Assembly (NCBI GenBank): GCA_020428585.1
Contig: JAGQMP010000026.1
Span: forward strand, 1 to 13,794
Origin: Patescibacteria group bacterium
GTDB taxonomy: Bacteria; Patescibacteriota; Minisyncoccia; Phycocordibacterales; UBA1006
Direction: 5' to 3'
DNA: 13,794 bases
Position numbers and translations under genes: made by a program. Below the pieces are notes generated by a model. The model did no database searches and was not told where the DNA came from. It was given only the letters and a program-made list of their open reading frames with translations. This document shows, in pieces, positions 1 through 5,056 of the stretch. Positions within the stretch are counted from its first letter, which is position 1, and every line of letters begins with the position of its first letter.

Positions 1-314
1 GTGAATGGAAGTTCAGTAATGGTTTTCCCGCAGTCCATGCAGGTCCAGTTACCTTCAACCATACGAGATTCACGACGCTGTGACTTTTCCTTGAGGTAGC
101 AGTCACGGCAGGTAAGGTTTGCCTCGTTTTCTGGTTTAAATGGCAGGGTAGTAATAGCTGCCTGACATTTTGAACAAGTCCAATTACCCTCGTAGCTTTC
201 GCGACCTTTGTTCATACAATTGCTGCATTTGAGGTCGTCAGTATTTCGAGGGTTAAATGGAAGTTCAGTAATAGAAGCGCTGCACTCGCAGCAAGTCCAG
301 TTGCCCTGGACCAT
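1..314 (-). CDS. Zinc-ribbon repeat protein (partial, runs off left edge)
   Basis: The 5' part of a minus-strand gene; the 3' end lies outside the window. About 105 residues are visible. They contain two complete and one started copy of a repeat that begins GNWTC at residues 4, 43 and 88. Each complete copy has the spacing CxxC-x18-CxxC (C8/C11/C30/C33 and C47/C50/C69/C72) with a conserved I-T-x-L-P-F stretch between the pairs, as expected for a four-cysteine zinc ribbon. Short zinc ribbons of this kind are common in CPR proteins, often as nucleic-acid or protein binding modules; function here is unknown. I chose ATG at 314; an in-frame GTG at 329 (adding VNDRT) is possible and has a TATCAA hexamer 6 nt upstream. 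No Shine-Dalgarno sequence is visible for either. Confidence 0.8.
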   Translation of the reverse strand, partial: MVQGNWTCCECSASITELPFNPRNTDDLKCSNCMNKGRESYEGNWTCSKCQAAITTLPFKPENEANLTCRDCYLKEKSQRRESRMVEGNWTCMDCGKTITELPF

Positions 315-431
315 AGTTCGATCGTTCACGATGATTTGATAGTGGCGTACCCCAAACCTTGGGATACTTTAATTTGATAACTCGATGCGAGACCCGCACC
401 AATAACGTGGAGTTCCTAACATCACCTATAG

Positions 432-461
432 CCTAGCACACAAGTAGCGAGAAATGCTAGG
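432..461. promoter_or_regulatory. Inverted repeat between divergent genes
   Basis: CCTAGCA at 432-438 and TGCTAGG at 455-461 form a 7-bp perfect inverted repeat with a 16-nt spacer. It sits just upstream of the -35 candidate of the 522-845 gene, inside the 207-bp gap between divergently transcribed genes. It could be an operator or a weak hairpin. A second small inverted repeat, CCCAA-ACC-TTGGG, lies at 351-363. Function is inferred from position only. Confidence 0.3.
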
Positions 462-467
462 GGTATT

Positions 468-495
468 TTGAGGTTTTACACGGGTGGGGTATAGT
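468..495 (+). promoter_or_regulatory. Promoter candidate for the 522-845 gene
   Basis: TTGAGG (468-473) and TATAGT (490-495) are separated by 16 nt, a sigma70-like arrangement with 4/6 and 5/6 consensus matches. Transcription would begin near 502, leaving a leader of about 20 nt before the ATG at 522. No Shine-Dalgarno sequence is present in that leader. Confidence 0.5.
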
Positions 496-521
496 TTAGA
501 AAATGTAAAAACTATCTCGTC

Positions 522-845
522 ATGGACATAGAAAAGGCAGTATCCAATTTTACAGATATTCTCAATAAATTTAACCCTGCTGTAGGAATTCGCTATACGT
601 ATGGAAAGTTGGAAACCAAAAAACCAAATCAAACCTGTCATGTATTTCTCGTCATAGGCAAACCAACAATGAAAGTAGTATCTAGCGACGACGATCGCGA
701 GTTTGCAGAAATTTTATTTAAATCAGTGAGTAAAAGCAGACATAGAATATTCTTACAACAGCTCAATGCGAATCGAAAAATAAGTGAATATGATTTTGGA
801 AAACTGTATACCCAGTTAGAACAATTAGACCTTCCTGAATATTAA
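522..845 (+). CDS. Small hypothetical protein, 107 aa
   Basis: I do not recognise this protein. It is 107 residues, soluble-looking, with no membrane segment, signal peptide or cysteine cluster; its single Cys lies in the middle. The first half predicts as alternating strand (IRYTYGKLET, TCHVFLVIG) and the second half as helical and charged, with the pattern of a small alpha/beta domain. It stands alone on the plus strand between two minus-strand genes. A promoter candidate lies upstream, and a perfect 13-bp terminator stem overlaps its stop codon, which argues that it is a real transcription unit. Its DNA looks more AT-rich than the genes to its right, so it may be less constrained or acquired. 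No function can be assigned. Confidence 0.7.
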   Translation: MDIEKAVSNFTDILNKFNPAVGIRYTYGKLETKKPNQTCHVFLVIGKPTMKVVSSDDDREFAEILFKSVSKSRHRIFLQQLNANRKISEYDFGKLYTQLEQLDLPEY

Positions 846-869
846 AACCGCTCATCGAGCGGTTTTAAT
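841..869. terminator. Bidirectional rho-independent terminator
   Basis: ATTAAAACCGCTC (841-853) and its exact reverse complement (857-869) are separated by the 3-nt loop ATC. This gives a 13-bp perfect stem with a GC core and A/T tracts on both sides. The plus-strand stop codon TAA (843-845) lies inside the left arm. The minus-strand nitroreductase ends at 878, so the hairpin can serve both convergent genes. Confidence 0.9.
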
Positions 870-877
870 ATTTCTAT

Positions 878-1516
878 TTAATCACCATACCGCAGCTCGG
901 TAATATCATCGAGGTGTTTGCGAACTTTTTTGAAATGCTGGGTTTCATCTTCTTGGGATCGATACCCAATAGCAGCTATAACCGCGGCATGAAGACCTCG
1001 GTCTTTCAAACCAAGAATCTCATCATAACGATCAGGTTCAAAACCGCCCATTGGACACACATCAATTTTAACGTCAGCAGCTGCCAGAAGAAGTGTTCCA
1101 AGACTAATAAAGGCTTGGTTTGTCGCCCAGGCAAGCTGTTCATCCAGAGATTTTGCTGCAAGCGCTTGGTTCATTGATGCTTCAAAATCAGACAAGAGAG
1201 ACACATCCATATCACGAATTCGGGCAATATTTTCTATATAGGCACGAATATCTTTAGGCGTTGTGGTCTTGCGGGCAGCAATGACTATCACATGCGAAGC
1301 GTCGGTAAGCTGCGATTGATCAAAGGACGCTTCACGAAGGCGAGCTTGCAGATTGTTATCCTTCACCACAATAAATTCATAAGGCTGAAGACCGTAGGAA
1401 GACGCTGATAAATTCATAGCTTTCAATAGTTCAGTTACCTGTTCTTCTGGTACGTCTTTGGTTGGATCAAATTTTTTGGTGGCGTATCGCCACTGTAGTT
1501 TATGTAAGAGGCTCAT
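878..1516 (-). CDS. NfsB-like FMN-dependent NAD(P)H nitroreductase
   Basis: A cytosolic flavoenzyme of the nitroreductase superfamily, predicted to reduce nitroaromatics, quinones or pteridines with NAD(P)H through bound FMN. About 212 residues from the chosen start, close to the 217 of E. coli NfsB. The N-terminal R-Y-A-T-K-K-F segment, the SSYGLQPYEFIVV segment (FMN contact region) and the C-terminal GGFEPDRYDEILGL helix align with NfsB-type enzymes. A TTG at 1531 would add five residues, but ATG at 1516 sits exactly where a leaderless transcript from the TATAAT at 1523-1528 would begin, and it matches the family N-terminus better. The gene is a single unit between two strong hairpins. The true substrate cannot be read from sequence. 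Confidence 0.88.
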   Translation of the reverse strand: MSLLHKLQWRYATKKFDPTKDVPEEQVTELLKAMNLSASSYGLQPYEFIVVKDNNLQARLREASFDQSQLTDASHVIVIAARKTTTPKDIRAYIENIARIRDMDVSLLSDFEASMNQALAAKSLDEQLAWATNQAFISLGTLLLAAADVKIDVCPMGGFEPDRYDEILGLKDRGLHAAVIAAIGYRSQEDETQHFKKVRKHLDDITELRYGD

Positions 1517-1522
1517 AGTTCG

Positions 1523-1552
1523 ATTATACAAAATCTAATGTCATCCCACCAA
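1523..1552 (-). promoter_or_regulatory. Leaderless promoter of the nitroreductase gene
   Basis: On the minus strand, TTGGTG (1547-1552) and a perfect TATAAT (1523-1528) are 18 nt apart. The -10 ends 6 nt before the ATG at 1516, so the expected start of transcription is the A of the start codon. The -35 overlaps the left end of the large palindrome at 1548-1601, which could link the two functionally. Confidence 0.65.
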
Positions 1553-1601
1553 TAAAAAGTATTCTACTATTCTATAGAATAGTAGAATACTTTTTATTGG
1601 T
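1548..1601. terminator. 54-bp perfect palindrome, probable terminator of epimerase gene
   Basis: Positions 1548-1574 are the exact reverse complement of 1575-1601, with no unpaired centre base: two 27-bp arms meeting at CTA|TAG. The outer part carries AAAAAG/CTTTTT tracts, so on either strand it forms a hairpin followed by or ending in T-rich sequence. The epimerase stop codon TAA (1594-1596) lies inside the right arm. The most economical reading is a rho-independent terminator for the minus-strand epimerase operon. The stem is unusually long, AT-rich and perfect, so a protein-binding role is also possible. Confidence 0.75.
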
Positions 1602-2511
1602 TCAAAAGGTGATGGCGAATAGTATGAGTAAGGTCAGTATATTGTGGTGTAAAAGGTATCGATGTATAGGTATCGGCATACACCTGCTGATCAACCAGCA
1701 TCTCGCGAGCAAAGTCACCGTAACGAAGAGCAAGTAGCCACCCCGAAACAGGTAGGTAGAATTTTGCCCCCTTTACCTGGCCAATGGCGCGGGAGAAGTC
1801 AGATTGGGTTTCAAAGGTGTTCGAGACACCGTTTACGATGCTTGGGGTGTCCTTGGTCGCGCATAGGATATACAGTTCAACGAGATCACGGATATCAATC
1901 CATGGCATGTAATCTTTGCCATTACCGAGGATACTGCCAATACCGAAACGAAAGGTTTCTGAAACCTCGGCGAGGATACCTCCCTGTCCAATAATATGTC
2001 CATTCCGAATACAGGTGACATTGATACCATAGGCTTGGGCGCGAAGATTTTCTTCTTCCCAGGCTTCGACGACATCCGATAGAAAATAGTAATGATTCCG
2101 TTCAGAGGATTCAATGAGTACCTGGCCTGGCTGATCACCATAGAATCCAACTGCCGAGGCGCACACGTAGTGTTCTGGCTTATAGTCAGGACGTGAAATG
2201 AAATCAACGAGGTGTCGTGATCCAGTAACGCGGGTATCATGGATTAATTTCTTGTGCTGGTTAGTAAACCTGCCGTTGATGTTTTTACCTGACAAATGAA
2301 TGATTGCATGTGGATGTTGCAGTTCTGAATAATCGGCAGATGAATCAAAAGGTTCAAGGAGATTCTTTTTGAAAAACGAAATCCTCTCGTCTGTGATCCT
2401 TGGTGGCGCGATATCCATCACGACAATTTCATACCCGCCAATTTCAAGAAGTCGTTTCGTAATCTGTGTTCCGAGAAAACCAGATCCGCCGGTAATGATA
2501 ATTTTCTTCAT
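1594..2511 (-). CDS. NAD(P)-binding epimerase, TIGR01777/SDR39U1 family
   Basis: A 305-residue Rossmann-fold protein of the atypical short-chain dehydrogenase group (YfcH/SDR39U1, TIGR01777), whose cellular substrate is generally unknown. The N-terminal GGSGFLG (residues 8-14) is the dinucleotide-binding glycine motif. HLSGKNINGRF corresponds to the family's N-L-A-G-x-x-I region, CASAVGFYG to the S-A-V-G-x-Y-G signature, RNGHIIGQGG to the substrate-proximal strand, and MPWIDIRDL to the W-I-H-x-x-D-L motif. The C-terminal about 45 residues resemble the DUF1731 tail. The open frame extends upstream into the photolyase gene, but ATG at 2511 is preferred: it gives the canonical N-terminus and lies 20 nt after the photolyase stop, with a -10 candidate 6 nt upstream. 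It is probably also co-transcribed with the photolyase. Confidence 0.9.
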   Translation of the reverse strand: MKKIIITGGSGFLGTQITKRLLEIGGYEIVVMDIAPPRITDERISFFKKNLLEPFDSSADYSELQHPHAIIHLSGKNINGRFTNQHKKLIHDTRVTGSRHLVDFISRPDYKPEHYVCASAVGFYGDQPGQVLIESSERNHYYFLSDVVEAWEEENLRAQAYGINVTCIRNGHIIGQGGILAEVSETFRFGIGSILGNGKDYMPWIDIRDLVELYILCATKDTPSIVNGVSNTFETQSDFSRAIGQVKGAKFYLPVSGWLLALRYGDFAREMLVDQQVYADTYTSIPFTPQYTDLTHTIRHHLLNQ

Positions 2512-2517
2512 ATTAGA

Positions 2518-2526
2518 ATTGTAACA
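2518..2526 (-). promoter_or_regulatory. Extended -10 promoter candidate, epimerase gene
   Basis: On the minus strand TGTTACAAT, an extended -10 (TGn plus TACAAT), ends 6 nt before the ATG at 2511, again predicting a leaderless mRNA. No good -35 is visible. It lies in the 20-nt gap after the photolyase stop codon, so the gene may be expressed both from here and by read-through. Confidence 0.5.
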
Positions 2527-2531
2527 CGGGA

Positions 2532-3851
2532 CTAACTCTTGTAAGATTCGAGGGTTATTTTGTAAGTCTCGATCGCGCGTTCGCGGGCTTCTTTGTGATC
2601 GACCATTTCGGACACGTAGCCGACGCCAAAGTATTCTGGGACCCATCGTTTGACGTATAATCCGTCGGGGTCAAATTTTTCCATCTGGGTGCTTGGATTA
2701 AAAACGCGGAAATATGGCGCCGCGTCCACCCCCGATCCAGCAGCCCACTGCCAATTCCCAACGTTCGACGCAAGGTCATAATCAAACAATTTTTCTGCAA
2801 AGTATCGTTCACCCCAACGCCAATCGATTAACAGGTGTTTACAGAGGAAGCTCGCCACAATCATGCGAACCCGGTTGTGCATGTACCCGGTTTGGTTTAA
2901 TTGCCGCATACCAGCATCGACCATCGGATAACCCGTCCTTCCCTCTTTCCATTTTTGAAATTGATCCTCATTATTAATCCACGGGATCGCATCATAGGCT
3001 TCACGAAAAGCATGGTCGACAGTGTGTGGATAATGCCACAAAATCTGCATGAAAAATTCACGCCAGATCAATTCGTTCATGAAGGTAGGCTCGCTACTCG
3101 CGAGGGCCTTTTCCATCATGCGGCGAATGCTCACTAGACCAAATCGCAGGTAAGGACCAAGGTGTGAAGTCGCATCAAGGCTCGGATAATCTCTGTTTTC
3201 GCCATAGTGGTCGATCAAACTGCTAGCCATATCACAGGCAGGGACAGGAATCGAAGATCGTTCAAATCCTATATCAACCAAATCAAGCTGAGGTAAACGA
3301 GTATGCTGATAAAAATTTTTTCCAACAGATTTAATATCGTAGTTATACAGATCTTTTTCTCTATCAAAAAGCTGTCTCCACTTTTTCATGTATGGTGTAT
3401 ACACAACGTAAGGATCACCATCGTCTTTGATTACCTCTTCTTTTTCAAAGATCACTTGATCTTTGAAGGTATAGAATGGAATACCCTTAACATCGAGAAA
3501 ATTTTTTATTGATTGATCGCGATCTTTCGCATAGGGTTCATAATCATGGTTCGTATACACCGCAGCGACTTCGTAGTCGTTGGTGATCTTTTTAAAAACC
3601 TCGAGGGGAGTTCCATATCGTAGATCAATCGAACTATGGTAATGATTCTGAAGATCATCTCGTAAGCCCTGCACGGTATCATAAATAAAGGTCACGCGAT
3701 GATCGTTGTTGGGTAACACGCCCAAAATACTGGTATCGAACACAAACATCGGCACCACCGGATGACCGCTACTCAAAGCTTCGTAAAGACCTCGATTGTC
3801 ATCGAGTCTCAAGTCGCGTCTAAACCAAAAGATTGAAATAGGGGTGTCCAT
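2532..3851 (-). CDS. phrB: Deoxyribodipyrimidine photolyase, class I CPD type
   Basis: Light-driven repair of UV-induced cyclobutane pyrimidine dimers; cytosolic, FAD-dependent. The 439 residues are slightly shorter than E. coli PhrB (472). The N-terminal antenna domain begins FWFRRDLRLDDN (8-19). The FAD domain contains TSHLGPYLRFG (228-238), ELIWREFFMQIL (260-271), WKEGRTGYPMVDAGMRQL (301-318), TGYMHNRVRM and NVGNWQWAAGSGVDAAPYF. The predicted electron-transfer tryptophans by alignment with E. coli W306/W359/W382 are W291, W344 and W367, and N363 matches the Asn facing FAD N5; all are present, so an active enzyme is expected. A terminator hairpin ends directly at the start codon and the epimerase gene follows after 20 nt. 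The ATL repair-like gene is two genes upstream. Confidence 0.95.
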   Translation of the reverse strand: MDTPISIFWFRRDLRLDDNRGLYEALSSGHPVVPMFVFDTSILGVLPNNDHRVTFIYDTVQGLRDDLQNHYHSSIDLRYGTPLEVFKKITNDYEVAAVYTNHDYEPYAKDRDQSIKNFLDVKGIPFYTFKDQVIFEKEEVIKDDGDPYVVYTPYMKKWRQLFDREKDLYNYDIKSVGKNFYQHTRLPQLDLVDIGFERSSIPVPACDMASSLIDHYGENRDYPSLDATSHLGPYLRFGLVSIRRMMEKALASSEPTFMNELIWREFFMQILWHYPHTVDHAFREAYDAIPWINNEDQFQKWKEGRTGYPMVDAGMRQLNQTGYMHNRVRMIVASFLCKHLLIDWRWGERYFAEKLFDYDLASNVGNWQWAAGSGVDAAPYFRVFNPSTQMEKFDPDGLYVKRWVPEYFGVGYVSEMVDHKEARERAIETYKITLESYKS

Positions 3852-3872
3852 AAAAAAAGAGCCTGAGGCTCT
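3852..3872 (-). terminator. Rho-independent terminator abutting the photolyase ATG
   Basis: On the minus strand AGAGCC (3867-3872), loop TCA, GGCTCT (3858-3863), followed by a run of T to 3852 immediately before the photolyase ATG at 3851. It ends the transcript of the acidic membrane protein gene (stop at 3874-3876). Because nothing separates the T-run from the photolyase start codon, photolyase needs either read-through or a promoter inside the preceding gene. TAGAAT at 3877-3882 is a possible but weak -10. Confidence 0.8.
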
Positions 3873-3873
3873 C

Positions 3874-4644
3874 TTATTCTACCACGAGCTCGCCCTCTGC
3901 CTGGACATCAGCACCGGTCCCATCGTCAGTGGTTTCATCACTCGTATCATCACCTGAATCATCCCCTGTGGCAGATCCATCATCCATGGTTTCATCATCG
4001 TTACTGTGATCAATGAGTCCGCTATCATCAAGAGGATCAATGTACCCATCATCAGCGGTTCCTCCATCATCCATGGTTTCATCGTTACCATCGTGCATTT
4101 CTTCTTCCGCATCGTCGTCGTCAGAAGCAGCTTCGATCATAGCGTCAATATCAGCGCCAACCGTCGCCTCAATATCATCAAATGATGACTCAATGTCAGC
4201 ATTGATAGCATCAACATCAGCGGCAACATCAGCAATGGTGTCCACAGTCGCTGACGCGACTTTAGCATGCGCGCTACCGACACGTTTCTTGAAGGCATTC
4301 ACCTGGGCTTGTGCATTCGGGGTAAGGCTTGCTGCGTATGCGTCGATACGAACCTGAAGATCAGCCAAGAGTGCAGCGGCAAGTTTAAGTCCTTCGTCGG
4401 TCTTAAGACCAAGGTTTGTTTTTACCTTAGCGAAGGTCTCAATAACATCAGCTTCGATAACCGCCACTGTGTCGAGCATCTCATCACCTTGTGCCTGAAT
4501 TTCTTCGACGGTCTGATCATCTGAGATTTCCATATCTTCAGAGACGTTGGCTTGATAAATTGCATATCCACCAATAGCAATAATGGCGATGATAAAAATG
4601 ATAGCTACAATGCCAATTCCTTGTTGTTTGTTAATAGTATTCAT
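3874..4644 (-). CDS. Membrane-anchored acidic, Asp-rich protein, 256 aa
   Basis: Family not recognised. Residues 9-30 form one strongly hydrophobic helix (GIGIVAIIFIIAIIAIGGYA) after a short basic N-terminus, resembling an uncleaved anchor. It also loosely resembles a prepilin N-terminus, but it lacks the Glu at +5 and a convincing peptidase site. Residues 35-175 are Ala-rich, charged and predicted alpha-helical. Residues 175-256 are an extremely acidic, low-complexity tail rich in D, E, G, S and T with repeated DETMDDG. The C-terminal parts are expected outside the membrane. A surface role, cation binding or electrostatic spacer is only inference. The gene lies 93 nt after the ATL gene and is closed by a terminator. 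Confidence 0.8.
   Translation of the reverse strand: MNTINKQQGIGIVAIIFIIAIIAIGGYAIYQANVSEDMEISDDQTVEEIQAQGDEMLDTVAVIEADVIETFAKVKTNLGLKTDEGLKLAAALLADLQVRIDAYAASLTPNAQAQVNAFKKRVGSAHAKVASATVDTIADVAADVDAINADIESSFDDIEATVGADIDAMIEAASDDDDAEEEMHDGNDETMDDGGTADDGYIDPLDDSGLIDHSNDDETMDDGSATGDDSGDDTSDETTDDGTGADVQAEGELVVE
3976..4083. repeat. 21-bp direct repeat in the acidic tail coding region
   Basis: The same 21 bases occur at 3976-3996 and 4063-4083, 87 bp apart (29 codons, so in frame). They encode the DETMDDG unit twice in the acidic tail of the 3874-4644 protein. This looks like recent internal duplication of low-complexity coding sequence. Confidence 0.75.
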
Positions 4645-4701
4645 AAATGTTTCGGTTAATTAGTTACATTACCTGGTAAGTACACCGGGGTGTGATCCAA
4701 G

Positions 4702-4707
4702 TGTCAA
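4702..4707 (-). promoter_or_regulatory. Possible -35 upstream of the acidic protein gene
   Basis: A perfect TTGACA on the minus strand lies in the 93-bp gap before the acidic protein gene. No convincing -10 hexamer is found 16-18 nt downstream (TGTACT at 17 nt is poor). An ACACC-GG-GGTGT dyad lies between it and the start codon. Expression may instead be by read-through from the upstream ATL gene. Confidence 0.25.
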
Positions 4708-4737
4708 AGCCAAGTATATCATGAGATAAAGCTTCGT

Positions 4738-5055
4738 CTAGAAATGATGGCGTATCTGGTGAAAATCCCTAATATAACCACGATCATCTACCATAATACC
4801 TTCAGCTCGGTAGAGCTTTGCACGAGCAACATTGTAATGTTGATTCTTCCATACGCGACCGTCAGCATACACAATACGATGAAACGGTATTCCTAAAACT
4901 CCTTGGTCCGCCGCACGTCCCAGGATAGTTGTGATGCTTTGTGCTGCCATGGGACCTGCGCCGCATACCCTGGCGAGGTCACCATAGGTCGCCACCTTCC
5001 CTGGCGGTATCGACAATGCCGCTTCAATGACTCGTTCTGAGAACGTCTTGTCCAT
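4738..5055 (-). CDS. Alkyltransferase-like (ATL) DNA-binding protein, no catalytic Cys
   Basis: A 105-residue protein equal to the C-terminal DNA-binding domain of O6-alkylguanine-DNA alkyltransferases (Ada/Ogt/MGMT). IPPGKVATYGDLA (16-28), with the conserved Tyr24, and GIPFHRIVYADGRV (55-68) are diagnostic. In active enzymes the last motif reads PCHR; here Phe58 replaces the acceptor Cys, so the protein cannot dealkylate DNA itself. ATL proteins such as fission yeast Atl1 and E. coli YbaZ bind alkylated guanine and hand it to nucleotide excision repair. Unlike those, the nucleotide-flipping arginine appears to be Gln39 here. The ATG follows the stop of the GH130 gene by one base (TAA-T-ATG), so translation is probably coupled. 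Its link to mannoside metabolism is unclear. Confidence 0.88.
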   Translation of the reverse strand: MDKTFSERVIEAALSIPPGKVATYGDLARVCGAGPMAAQSITTILGRAADQGVLGIPFHRIVYADGRVWKNQHYNVARAKLYRAEGIMVDDRGYIRDFHQIRHHF

Positions 5056-5056
5056 A

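Noticed and set aside
1833..2240. 135-codon minus-strand frame inside the epimerase gene
   Set aside because: Out-of-frame shadow with no recognisable motif; the epimerase frame carries all family signatures.
2512..2646. Upstream extension of the epimerase frame (to 350 aa)
   Set aside because: The extra 45 residues lie inside the photolyase gene and are basic and unlike the family; the canonical Rossmann N-terminus begins at ATG 2511.
4013..4357. Ser/Ala-rich plus-strand open frame
   Set aside because: It is the antisense shadow of the acidic protein gene; GAT/GAC codons on the other strand read as Ser/Ile-rich sequence.
4624..4644. Type IV prepilin signal in the acidic protein
   Set aside because: The hydrophobic helix follows a Gly but lacks the Glu at +5, and the rest of the protein does not resemble a pilin.
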